From assembly GCA_942493275.1 (NCBI GenBank), contig OW818687.1:1302001-1366000 (forward strand): a stretch of 64,000 nt of DNA. Reading direction: 5' to 3'. The notes under the pieces are model-generated. The model made no database searches, was not told where the DNA came from, and worked only from the letters and a program-made list of their open reading frames with translations. The stretch is from G942493275 sp942493275. GTDB taxonomy: Bacteria; Actinomycetota; Coriobacteriia; Anaerosomatales; PHET01. Of this stretch, positions 44,072 to 52,225 are shown one piece after another (within the stretch, counting starts at the first letter, position 1; each line of letters opens with the position of its first letter). Both the position numbers and the translations under genes were made by a program.

Positions 44072-46792
44072 TCAGTCGAAGCGTGGATTTCCCCGACTGC
44101 ACCAGCGGATCGCCGCAAGATCGTCGATCAGCCATCCGTAGCAGAGCTGCGTAGCTGGGCGCTTGCCCCAAACGTCAACCAGTGTGTGGACAACCGACGA
44201 GGCGGTTGCCTCGGCAAGGTCGGGACGTATCTGGCGTGCGGCTTCACTCGCGGCCCAAAGCTCCTCTGCCGTGGGCTCGTCGTCGACTATCTCCACGCAC
44301 GCTCGCGAATCCTCGCCCTCGGGCAACGGCACGACATGCCAGGTGCCCACAGGGTGTGAGCCCCATCCCTCTACTTCCGGGAATCGCAAGTAGAATCTCA
44401 GTTCGATTGGGGCCAGAGTCCACTGCCGAAAGTGCGGAGCCAGCGGTTGGAACACCCCCAACGCCAGTGACTCGTACGAGTTCAGGGCGGTCCCGTAGAC
44501 GTGTTCGATGCGTCTCCTCAGCTGCTCGCTTGAATAGAAGTCCCACACCCAAGCGCTTCCGCCGTTGCCGGTCGGCTTCACATCCGGCATCGGCCAAGGT
44601 GGAACCAGCTCGTGGTGGCCTGCCGCACGAAGCTCAGCGATTGCGGGGAGCAGGATCGACAGTGGTTTCTCGAGTCCCTTTGGGGCTCCAGCGAATCCGA
44701 TGTCCTCGAGGCGACAGCCAACGATGTCACCGAAGAGCGCCTCGATTCGGTCAGTCAGTGCGTTGAGCTGGATGCTGTCGCGTGGAGCACCCCTTCCGAG
44801 GACGATGTTGGCGCACGTCCAGACCGCTTCCTTCATGACTTCGTTCGCATCGGGAATAGGGACGCCGGCGGTCAGCAGCCCCGACAGGCGGTCACACAAC
44901 TGCTCGTGCGCGAGTCGCCATGGCCACGCCGCCGTTCGGGCGGGTTGAATGGTATGCAAGCGCGTCCAACGATAGCGACTGGGACTACCATCCCAATTGA
45001 TGTCGCCCGCCAGGGTCTCGATCACGTCGCCGTCACTAGGTCGCTCAGCCAGCCAAGCCAGTTCCAGTCGCGATTCCATCGTCCGAACGCCGAGCGATTG
45101 CACCATGCCATCTGGTGCCAAGGGGGCCAGGAGGCTTCCAAGATCGCCTAGCGCATCACGAAAACCGACCATGGCATCTCTGACGAGGCTGCCTGCGGTG
45201 ATTGCATCGGGGAGGAGCAGTGGACAACCTCTGGCCGCAAGCGGAGAAGCGGCCTCCGCGACCAACTCGCCGATCAGGCCAGGATCGACTGGAACCAAGT
45301 TCGTGAGTAGCTCATGGACGAACTCGGTCGGCGCGATCTCAAGCAGTACACGCAGGGCGCCTCTCCATCGGGACAGGTGGCGCGGCTGTGACACGAGCGT
45401 ATCCGTGCTTACCACGCCTTGCAGCATCGCCTTCGCCGCGAACCATTCCTGCAACAACGCCAGGACGAAGCCGACTCCCTCGTCCCTCTGCTCGACCAAC
45501 CCCGATTCCGTTAGAGCCGTGATGTCGCCGGTGTGAGGGAGGTCTCGGGCAGCGACAGGACGTCCGCTGGCGGTGGTTATAACCGCGAGCCGCATGAGCC
45601 ATTCGGTCGCGTCCGAGTGACGGCCTTGGTTTCCAGGGAGCGATCGGCGGATCAGGTGCTCGACGAGCTCGCCGGTTGTCGCAGGGGCCGTGGGGTTCTC
45701 TCTGAGCCAAAGTCCGGTAAGTAGGGCGAAGATGGGAAGTTGTGTCGCCTCGCGAATACTTGAGTGCCAGGCGGACATTTCCCATGACTTCACTTCCCGC
45801 TTTGCCGCGCGCGATACGAGGGTTGATGTTTCGGTGGGCGCGAGGCGCTTGATTCCCATTCCCTCGCCCTCCTCGAGCCTCAGGGGGAGCGGCCTCGTAG
45901 TCAGGACACAAGTACAACGGTCGATGGCCGTGAGCGCGCGCGCTTCATTCACCAGCCGCTCCGCACGCGGGAAGTCGAGCTCGTCCAGACCGTCGACGAT
46001 GATGATGAGTCCGCTGGGCTCATGCTCTGGAAAGTCCTTCGTGTGGTGTCGGACCTGTTCGTGGAGCGGGCTGGCTGTCAGCGATACGGCGTCGAGCCAC
46101 ACCGGCGCCACGGTCGCGTCTTCTTGGGCGAGATTGACGGCCTGCTGAAGAACGCTCTCGGCCAGTGTGCTCTTGCCCGCCCCAAGGGCGCCCGTGATGA
46201 TCTTGAGTGCGTGCGAACTGACGATGTCGCTTGCCGCTTCGGCGTGGAAGGATGCAAGCATAGACGCGAACGCCGGCGCCTCGGCGGATTCAACACCGGC
46301 AGCAATGCACCGCGCGGTCATTCTCTGGTGCGAGTCACGCATCAAGGCATCGAGTGCTTCTGTCCGAGCTGGCGTGACGTACGCAGCGATCTTCTCAGCC
46401 GTTCGAGCCGCCTGCGTTGCGGCTCGGAGAGTACTCAGCGAAAGATCAGTACTGATCGCCGTTCGGAATGAAGCCAGGTATGCCTCTGCATGTTCCGGCG
46501 TGTCGTTGGGGCGCTCATCGAACCGCGACAGATCGAGTTGGCCGGCGGTGAGGGTGTCCTGTCTGATGCATAGAGCCTCTTCTATGATGCTCTGCCAGTT
46601 GGAGGATCGAGCGAGGAAACTCGCATCGATGGGTTGAATTGAGCTGAAGGTCGCGTGAGTTGACATCAGCTCAGCGACCGCCGCGTCATGGGCGGCGACG
46701 ACACGCGCTTCTGCCTCGGCCCTGGGCGTCGATGACGGGGAGATCAGCTGGATGGCTGACAGTGCCAGGCCGATGGCTTCAATGATGGTCAC
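44072..46792 (-). CDS. NACHT/STAND NTPase (probable defence protein)
   Basis: The GTG at 46792 is preferred: it is preceded by GGCAGGTG and gives 906 residues with a hydrophobic N-terminal helix (IIEAIGLALSAIQLI). The frame extends 41 codons upstream through poor, basic sequence that approaches the att repeat. A helical N-terminal region (1-190) is followed by a NACHT-type P-loop: Walker A GALGAGKST (Lys207), Walker B LIIIVDGLDELD (Asp267) and the sensor TTRPLPLRL. A winged-helix-like region and a long helical C terminus without clear LRR, TPR or WD repeats complete it. Bacterial NACHT-module proteins are known antiphage sensors. This one has no recognised nuclease or TIR effector, so the hydrophobic N terminus could be a membrane-acting effector (inference). 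Confidence 0.85.
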   Translation of the reverse strand: MTIIEAIGLALSAIQLISPSSTPRAEAEARVVAAHDAAVAELMSTHATFSSIQPIDASFLARSSNWQSIIEEALCIRQDTLTAGQLDLSRFDERPNDTPEHAEAYLASFRTAISTDLSLSTLRAATQAARTAEKIAAYVTPARTEALDALMRDSHQRMTARCIAAGVESAEAPAFASMLASFHAEAASDIVSSHALKIITGALGAGKSTLAESVLQQAVNLAQEDATVAPVWLDAVSLTASPLHEQVRHHTKDFPEHEPSGLIIIVDGLDELDFPRAERLVNEARALTAIDRCTCVLTTRPLPLRLEEGEGMGIKRLAPTETSTLVSRAAKREVKSWEMSAWHSSIREATQLPIFALLTGLWLRENPTAPATTGELVEHLIRRSLPGNQGRHSDATEWLMRLAVITTASGRPVAARDLPHTGDITALTESGLVEQRDEGVGFVLALLQEWFAAKAMLQGVVSTDTLVSQPRHLSRWRGALRVLLEIAPTEFVHELLTNLVPVDPGLIGELVAEAASPLAARGCPLLLPDAITAGSLVRDAMVGFRDALGDLGSLLAPLAPDGMVQSLGVRTMESRLELAWLAERPSDGDVIETLAGDINWDGSPSRYRWTRLHTIQPARTAAWPWRLAHEQLCDRLSGLLTAGVPIPDANEVMKEAVWTCANIVLGRGAPRDSIQLNALTDRIEALFGDIVGCRLEDIGFAGAPKGLEKPLSILLPAIAELRAAGHHELVPPWPMPDVKPTGNGGSAWVWDFYSSEQLRRRIEHVYGTALNSYESLALGVFQPLAPHFRQWTLAPIELRFYLRFPEVEGWGSHPVGTWHVVPLPEGEDSRACVEIVDDEPTAEELWAASEAARQIRPDLAEATASSVVHTLVDVWGKRPATQLCYGWLIDDLAAIRWCSRGNPRFD

Positions 46793-46969
46793 ATGACACC
46801 TGCCCAGCGTAGTGTGAACGTCACAGTCGAGCGGACGTCTTCCGCTCTGCCCCAGACTAGCGGGTAATCGCCGACGGGCAAGCGGGCTGCTGCCCTTCTT
46901 CTGCTGGGCTCGCATCGCAGGGGCGTCACAACCATTCGGATTCGTACGTGCTGGCCAGCGAATCGCTCC

Positions 46970-47015
46970 GGACTTTCAATCCCAAGGTCGTGGGTTCGAC
47001 CCCCACACGGCCCAC
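46970..47015 (+). repeat. Attachment-site repeat, right (tRNA-Lys 3' remnant)
   Basis: 46-base copy of the tRNA-Lys 3' half (anticodon loop to discriminator base), with no acceptor or D-arm before it, so it is not a functional tRNA. It marks the right end of the island. Confidence 0.85.
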
Positions 47016-47026
47016 AATCGAGCATG

Positions 47027-47060
47027 AGAGGCTGGTTCACGATTTCGCGGGCCAGCCTCT
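47027..47060 (+). terminator. Hairpin just beyond the tRNA remnant
   Basis: AGAGGCTGG (47027-47035) pairs perfectly with CCAGCCTCT (47052-47060). Its position 12 bases after the tRNA fragment suggests that it was the original tRNA-Lys terminator. Confidence 0.55.
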
Positions 47061-47250
47061 GTGCTGCACCATGGCTGCGCGTCACCCGCGTAGTACCCAG
47101 CTCACCGCGCGAAGCACGCCAACGCTGAAGTGCGCCGGGCTGACGCGCTTGTTAGCCTGCGCGCGAGCAACTACAGTCGCACCTGGGGGGCGCGGACCCG
47201 TGCCCTGGTTCGCGCCAGTGTCGAGCGCGTTTGCCTATGGGGGTGTTTCG

Positions 47251-47901
47251 ATGACGGAAAAGAAGTCCATCGCCCGATTGCTCCAAGAGAAGAGTCTTGC
47301 GGCAAAAGAAGCGGTAGTGAACAGCGCGCAGAGCATGAGCGAGGAAGTCCAAGAGCGCGGGGCCGCAGTAGCGAGTGCCGTTGGTGAGGGAGTCCAGAAA
47401 GGCGCGCAGGCGGTAGCGGACGGTGCCCAATCCATTGGCGAGGGCGTCCAAGAGCACGGAGCCGCGGTGGCGAGTGCCGTTGGTGGGGGTGCCCAGAAGG
47501 GCGCACAGGCGGTGGCGGACGGTGCCCAAGCCGTTGGCGAGGGGATCCAACAGCACGGTCCCACAGTAGCGAGAGCCATCGGCGAGGGTGCCCAGAAGGG
47601 GGTCCAGGTAGTCAAGGAGCACCCGAAGGAGGCGGCTATTGTAGCGGGGGCGGTCGTTGTCGCGGCTGCCGCACTGCCGTTCGTTCCGGGCAGCCCTGCA
47701 GTGGCTGCCGCAGTGGTGGCCTCGGTTGCCAAGGGCGCGATGAGCATCAATGAAGCATTGGAGGACTGTGACGGGGATGAGCAGCCTTCAGAGGAGCGGG
47801 GCATATCGTCAGCTTCTGGATTCATGACCGCGATGGCAGCTGGGGCAACGGCGGCTGACAATGCACTCGACAATGCCTGCAAGTCGCAGACCACGAAGTG
47901 A
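47251..47901 (+). CDS. 33-residue-repeat protein with hydrophobic segment
   Basis: ATG 47251 gives 216 residues; the open frame upstream crosses the att repeat and is not likely translated. Residues ~35-130 are three tandem 33-residue units (GAAVASAVGEGVQKGAQAV, then ADGAQSIGEGVQEH) with an amphipathic helical pattern, similar to apolipoprotein- or LEA-like helices. A hydrophobic region (EAAIVAGAVVVAAAALPF, ~135-170) could span or lie on a membrane, and an acidic tail follows. No enzymatic domain is present. A membrane- or gas-vesicle-like structural role is possible, but no function is assigned. It lies just outside the island's right end. Confidence 0.65.
   Translation: MTEKKSIARLLQEKSLAAKEAVVNSAQSMSEEVQERGAAVASAVGEGVQKGAQAVADGAQSIGEGVQEHGAAVASAVGGGAQKGAQAVADGAQAVGEGIQQHGPTVARAIGEGAQKGVQVVKEHPKEAAIVAGAVVVAAAALPFVPGSPAVAAAVVASVAKGAMSINEALEDCDGDEQPSEERGISSASGFMTAMAAGATAADNALDNACKSQTTK
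47353..47649 (+). repeat. Tandem 99-bp coding repeat, three units
   Basis: Units begin at 47353, 47452 and 47551, exactly 99 bases apart. The first two are very similar and the third is more diverged. They encode the 33-residue repeats of the overlapping gene. Confidence 0.85.
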
Positions 47902-48111
47902 CCGTCTGGCTACCTTGGAATATGCAATAATCGCTCGGCTTCGTCTCACGAAGGAGTCTCCTGGCGCTGCCCGAACCCCGTCGCTTGCGCGACACCCACA
48001 TCAAGACCACAATCGGTGGCAGCCCACACCCCGCGACGCAAGACACCCGCAGATGCCGTCAGAGCCGTGCTCGGCAGATGCCGAATACGAGAGTCGAAAG
48101 CGGGTGCAGTG

Positions 48112-49239
48112 ATGGACGCGTCGGATCCCGACGGCAAGGCGGCCAGCAAGTACGTCACGTCGACGGAGTCGTGGACACGGCGTGGCCGTATCACGTGGAC
48201 ATACGTCGGCATCGCCATCCTTGTTTGTGGTGGGCTCTTCCTCGTGCACATCGTGCTGTCTTCGATCTTCACGTTCATCATCGGCGGAACGATGGCGTTT
48301 CTGTTGCGCCCGGTCGTGTCGCTGCTGATGAGATGGAAGCTTTCACGTGGTCTGGCCGTCCTCGTGACTTCGCTGCTGCTCATCGGACTCATCATCGGGG
48401 GCCTCGCGTTCCTCTTGCCGCAGGTAGCCGCAGAGGTGCAGGCTATTGCCGCAGACCTGGCCGTGACCGCGCAGAACCTGAAGGCGGACGTCGCGGATTC
48501 TGCCGACCAGCTGCCCGCATCGTCTCAGGCGTCGTTCGCCGCTGCACAGGAGCAGTTCGCGGCGAAGGCTGCGACTGCCGCAAAGGGGCTGGTGGCGTCG
48601 TTGGCGGCCGCGCTGGGCAACGTGGTCAGCATCGGCTTCGACCTGTTCCTGGGCTACATCGTGGCTATCTGGTTCATGCTCGACGGAGCGAAGGTCGCTC
48701 GGTGGAGTCTGTCGGTGCTGCCACCGGCATGGCGAACCGATGCCGCGGAGGTCGGGCACGCATTCGACTACGCATTCGGCGGTTTCATCCGAGGAGCCGC
48801 CATCAGCATGGCACTGATGTTCACGGGTATGGCGATCGGCTTCAACCTCATCGGTGTGCCCTATGCGACTGCGCTGGCAGCGCTGTGCGGAGTGCTTGCG
48901 ATCGTGCCCGTGGCCGGCGGCATCGTGGGAGGCATCGTCGCGACACTGGTCGCGTTGACGGTCAGTCCGCAGCTTGCGCTGATGACCCTTGTAGTCGTGC
49001 TGATCGTGGAGCAGACGGTGGACTCCGTGATCGAGCCGATCGTGATGGGGGAGGCGGTCCGTCTGCACCCGCTCGCGATCCTGTTCTCGCTCGCGATCGG
49101 CGGCGCGCTCGCAGGAATCGCCGGGATGATCGTCGCAGTGCCTGCCGCCGCGGTGATCAACACTCTGTATCTCTACTTCGCTCGCAAGTTCGGCGTGCTT
49201 GAGCCGGCAGCGCCGGTCGCTGCGGCCGATGCGGCGTGA
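48112..49239 (+). CDS. AI-2E family permease (PerM-like)
   Basis: The 375-residue protein is called from ATG 48112; ribosome site evidence is weak and an upstream GTG at 48016 is possible. Paired membrane segments lie near residues 25-75 and 82-105, followed by an extracytoplasmic helical segment (VAAEVQAIAADLAVTAQNLK). Later membrane segments contain GYIVAIWFMLDG, GFIRGAAISMALMFTG, VPVAGGIVGGIVATLVAL and VIEPIVMGEAVRLHP. This order, including the E-P-x-x-x-G motif, is typical of the AI-2E/PerM/YtvI transporter family, whose members export small solutes or exchange ions. The substrate is unknown. It stands alone on the plus strand. Confidence 0.88.
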   Translation: MDASDPDGKAASKYVTSTESWTRRGRITWTYVGIAILVCGGLFLVHIVLSSIFTFIIGGTMAFLLRPVVSLLMRWKLSRGLAVLVTSLLLIGLIIGGLAFLLPQVAAEVQAIAADLAVTAQNLKADVADSADQLPASSQASFAAAQEQFAAKAATAAKGLVASLAAALGNVVSIGFDLFLGYIVAIWFMLDGAKVARWSLSVLPPAWRTDAAEVGHAFDYAFGGFIRGAAISMALMFTGMAIGFNLIGVPYATALAALCGVLAIVPVAGGIVGGIVATLVALTVSPQLALMTLVVVLIVEQTVDSVIEPIVMGEAVRLHPLAILFSLAIGGALAGIAGMIVAVPAAAVINTLYLYFARKFGVLEPAAPVAAADAA

Positions 49240-49249
49240 CGACGCATGG

Positions 49250-50029
49250 TTACCGCTCGCCGGCGCCTGCTTCGTACGACACCAGCTCCACGACCTCACT
49301 CCCGCCGCGCGTGACCTCTCCCATCACGACGCCGATGTCGGCCGCATAGTACTTCAGCTCCACCGTGTCTGGTGCGAGCGCGTTCCACTCCTCGACCACC
49401 AGCAGGTCGGTGTACTCACCAAACGGAACCGACGCCGTTCCGTCTACTCTGATGTCACGTCCAAGATCCTCGGCTTCGCCTTGGTAGAACTCCTGGTAGT
49501 AGGGGGCGCCACCCACTCGGGGCTCGGCCCAGACCTTGATGCCCGGCAGCGCGCCGTCGACTCCCGCTTCCCACGAGCCGGCGGTGCTGCTCACAAGGCC
49601 GTTCTCGTACTCCTTTGAGTCCTCGCCCATGTACCAGACGTTGCCATCGACATCTTGCGCGTACCAGTCGTAGGTGTCCTCGATCAGCTCGGCATCGAGG
49701 GTCACCGTATCGCGCACCACGACGCACTCAATGCCGGCGGCGGTGCGGGTCTCCTCCAGCACGATGACTTCGATGCGCTCCAAGCCATCGGCGGTGTCCG
49801 CCTCATAGACTCAGCGTGACCCAACGGAGAGCGGCCAGTACTTGTTGTCGACACCGGTCACGAAGTCCGCAGGATCGGGGAGCTCGGTGGTTGGCATCGT
49901 CCAGTTGTCGGGGGTGTCCCAGCCTTCGGGGGCATTGGCGGAGGATGTGCTGTCGCCGGAGGCGCATCCGCCCAGCAGGAGGGTGGCGGAAACGAGCACT
50001 CCCACCAGCATCTGCGTCCTGGCCCTCAT
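49250..50029 (-). pseudogene. Lipoprotein gene interrupted by an in-frame TGA
   Basis: A lipoprotein start (MRARTQMLVG..., Cys22 in LLLGGC, ribosome site GAGGTGAGCGATG) reads to KYWPLSVGSR and then meets TGA at 49811-49813. The same frame continues without shift as VYEADTADGLERIEV and DTYDWYAQDVDGNVWYMGED to a stop at 49250. The context (...VG-T/S-R-W-V-Y-E in related lipoproteins) suggests that the stop replaces a Trp TGG codon. The 259-codon gene is otherwise intact, so this is a very recent nonsense mutation, a sequencing error or, less likely, TGA read-through. The function of the family is unknown. Confidence 0.75.
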
Positions 50030-50115
50030 CGCTCACCTCGGCTGGCTCATTGACCCCTCAAGGGCATATACCCGCGCTCTCGACGCCGCGGCACGCGCGT
50101 TGCTATTCTCCGAGC

Positions 50116-50412
50116 ATGCCCGGCATCGTACGACTCACCGCCATAGCGCTCTGCTTCCTGGTCTTCGCGGTCGTCCTCTCCATCTGCGGAGAGGCGGTTG
50201 CGTGCGGGGGCTGCGTGCATGCCTGCTGCGTGAAGACGGACCGGAGCGAGCGGCGGCGTGACGTTGTCGGCCAGATCGCTCGCGCGTGCAGCCGGTTCGT
50301 GCCGAACTTCTCGGCAATGGGGGGCGTTCGGGCGCTTCCGGCTTTCGACCTCTCCCGAGACCGCATACCTCTACCACTCCTCACATCCACGGTGGCCCAA
50401 CTCAGGATCTGA
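50116..50412 (+). CDS. Small cysteine-containing membrane or exported protein
   Basis: The 98-residue frame begins at ATG 50116 with a hydrophobic segment (IVRLTAIALCFLVFAVVLSI) followed by CGGCVHACC, a cluster of four cysteines that could bind metal, and a basic tail. A TATTCT -10-like box at 50103-50108 would put transcription start almost on the ATG, so the mRNA may be leaderless. It precedes the copper-type membrane protein by 53 bases. It has no recognised family; coding status is plausible but not certain. Confidence 0.5.
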   Translation: MPGIVRLTAIALCFLVFAVVLSICGEAVACGGCVHACCVKTDRSERRRDVVGQIARACSRFVPNFSAMGGVRALPAFDLSRDRIPLPLLTSTVAQLRI

Positions 50413-50465
50413 CGCGCTGGGATTCTTCTGCGTCGTCTAGTTGGCAACCCTGGCGAGGAGTCTCT

Positions 50466-51977
50466 ATGTCCCGAGTAAGTCGTTTCCTGATGCTCACTGT
50501 TGTTGTGGTCGCGCTGTTCGCTCAGGCGTCGGTCGCGTTCGCTGCCCCTGTCGGCTGGAAGACCGTCGACGTGACGGTCCATTCCGAGCAGGATCAGTCC
50601 GTCCTGCTGGTTTCGGGCGAGTTGCCCGCGGACGCCAAGCTCCCGTACGAGACCGAGTTGGCCGTGCCCACGGGCACGCAGCTCAGCTGGATCGGCGAGA
50701 TTCTCGGCGGAGATCCGGCCGATGACCCCGAGCTCCAGTACACCAAGACCACGGCCGAGGGCATGGATGTCTACCGATTCACCCTGACCAAGGCCCGAAT
50801 CGCGCAGGTCGAAGGTACGGTGCCGGCCGTCACCGCATTCGATGGCACCAACTACGCGACCTCGCTCACGTGGACCGCGTGGCAGCCCGTGCCGGAGGTG
50901 CGCATCAGCCAGCGCATTCCTCAGGGCGCGCAGGTCGTGCAGGCGGCGCAGGGCGCCACCGTGCAGCCCGGCGGTACCGGTTACAGCTACTACACCAAGA
51001 CCGTGACCTCACCCAAGACCGGCGACGTCCTCGACCTCACGTTCTCGTACGCTCTGCCCGCGGCCGGGGCCGCCGGGGCCGGCGCCGGCAGCGCGGGCGC
51101 CTCGACAGTCGCGCCGATCATCCTCGCGATCGTGGTTCTCGGCGGGCTTGCACTGCTGTTCGTGAACGTGAACAAGAAGATGGCTCAGAAGACGGCCGTC
51201 GTTGAAGCGGCACCGACCAAGAGCCGCAAGGCTTCCGCCCGAGTCGCCGAGGAGCTCGAGCAGGCGGAGCAGGAGCAGGACCCGGAGTCCGAGTCCTCGC
51301 CGAGGAAGCGCATGAACCCAGCCATCCCCATGTGCATCGTGATCGGCGTGCTGGTCCTCGGCTTCGTGATTGCCGGATCAAAGGGGACGACGGCGGCGGT
51401 TGCCAACGGCCAGATCTCGAGGGACTTCGGCTCCACGAGCCCGTGCCAGTCGGCTTCACTGTCCTACACCGCGGCCGGAGGCGCTGACCTCGCCCAAGAC
51501 GGGGAGCAGATCCTCAAGGGCTTCGAGGGCATGGAGGGCGTCGGTACGGTCACCATCAACCTCGACCAGTCCACCATCGACATGGAGTGGTGCGAGTCTT
51601 CGCAGACTGAGGAGTCCATGCGCCAGGTCCTGTCGATGACCGGCCTGATCACGCTGGGCGGCAGCTCCGCGGCAGCGGCGCCCTCCGCACCGGCCACGGC
51701 GACGATCGATGCGGATGGCAAGCTGCAGACCGCCACCGTCGACACCAGCGCCGGCACCTTCTCGCCCAACGCGATCGTGCTGAAGGCCGGCGTACCGGCT
51801 GAGATCGCGTTCGGTGCCGCCGCCGGTTGTGTCACCGAGGTCGTCAGCGAGAAACTCGGCATCAACCAGGACCTGAGCAAGGGCCCCGCGACGGTGAAGC
51901 TGCCGGCGCTCGAGCCGGGCACGTACGACTTCTCGTGCGCGATGGGACACCAGAGCGGGCAGTTCGTGGTCGAGTAA
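50466..51977 (+). CDS. Membrane protein with HMA-like and cupredoxin-like domains
   Basis: ATG 50466 follows GAGGAG and starts a signal peptide (FLMLTVVVVALFAQASVAFA). The 503-residue protein has an extracytoplasmic beta-rich domain (~30-205), a membrane segment (APIILAIVVLGGLALLFV), an acidic/basic linker (~240-285), a second membrane segment (AIPMCIVIGVLVLGFVI), a heavy-metal-associated-like domain (~325-395, with an unusual CQSA in place of CxxC) and a C-terminal cupredoxin domain ending SCAMGHQSGQFVVE, where Cys, His and Met resemble copper ligands. Similar HMA/cupredoxin pieces occur beside or within copper ATPases. A CopB-type ATPase lies 3.5 kb away. A role in copper handling at the membrane is inferred. 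Confidence 0.82.
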   Translation: MSRVSRFLMLTVVVVALFAQASVAFAAPVGWKTVDVTVHSEQDQSVLLVSGELPADAKLPYETELAVPTGTQLSWIGEILGGDPADDPELQYTKTTAEGMDVYRFTLTKARIAQVEGTVPAVTAFDGTNYATSLTWTAWQPVPEVRISQRIPQGAQVVQAAQGATVQPGGTGYSYYTKTVTSPKTGDVLDLTFSYALPAAGAAGAGAGSAGASTVAPIILAIVVLGGLALLFVNVNKKMAQKTAVVEAAPTKSRKASARVAEELEQAEQEQDPESESSPRKRMNPAIPMCIVIGVLVLGFVIAGSKGTTAAVANGQISRDFGSTSPCQSASLSYTAAGGADLAQDGEQILKGFEGMEGVGTVTINLDQSTIDMEWCESSQTEESMRQVLSMTGLITLGGSSAAAAPSAPATATIDADGKLQTATVDTSAGTFSPNAIVLKAGVPAEIAFGAAAGCVTEVVSEKLGINQDLSKGPATVKLPALEPGTYDFSCAMGHQSGQFVVE

Positions 51978-52020
51978 CCTCGGCGGCGCCCCTTGCCCTG
52001 GGGTGTGGATAGCATGCTCG

Positions 52021-52073
52021 GTGGCACCCGTTTTGGCCGGTCCTCCGACCAGCGGGTCTAACACGGGTGCCAC
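52021..52073. terminator. Nested hairpin after the cupredoxin gene
   Basis: GTGGCACCCG (52021-52030) pairs perfectly with CGGGTGCCAC (52064-52073) and encloses GGTC-CTCC-GACC (52039-52050). A structured RNA or terminator is possible. Confidence 0.4.
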
Positions 52074-52160
52074 AACTCGTCCCGATTATCCACAGGCGGA
52101 CGGTCGCTGTGTGTACTCCCTGGACCCCGGCCGACCCGTCTGACGTGCGCGAATACGGGA

Positions 52161-52195
52161 AGGCCGGTCCTGGGAGGCAGACTCAGGACCGGCCT
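52161..52195. terminator. Bidirectional terminator between convergent genes
   Basis: AGGCCGGTCCT (52161-52171) pairs fully with AGGACCGGCCT (52185-52195). It lies 31 bases from the stop of the convergent EAL gene. Confidence 0.7.
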
Positions 52196-52225
52196 AGGGA
52201 GGGGCGAATTGTGCCGCTGGCGCTA

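Larger units (their letters stand above)
40628..47015. mobile_element. 6.3-kb genomic island in the 3' end of tRNA-Lys
   Basis: The two 46-bp direct repeats of the tRNA 3' end bound the island. A strong hairpin directly beyond the right repeat (47027-47060) may be the original tRNA terminator displaced by insertion. Content: an AAA+/STAND ATPase with a winged helix, a helical hypothetical protein, ~700 bp of anonymous DNA and a NACHT-type NTPase. No integrase, excisionase or transposase gene is seen, so the element is either decayed or mobilised in trans. Confidence 0.75.

Noticed and set aside
46970..47015. Second tRNA gene
   Set aside because: Only the 3' half of tRNA-Lys is present; no acceptor 5' strand or D-arm precedes it, so it is an att remnant.
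47353..47649. Regular 99-bp repeats that could be taken for a CRISPR-like array
   Set aside because: Units are contiguous without spacers and encode in-frame protein repeats.
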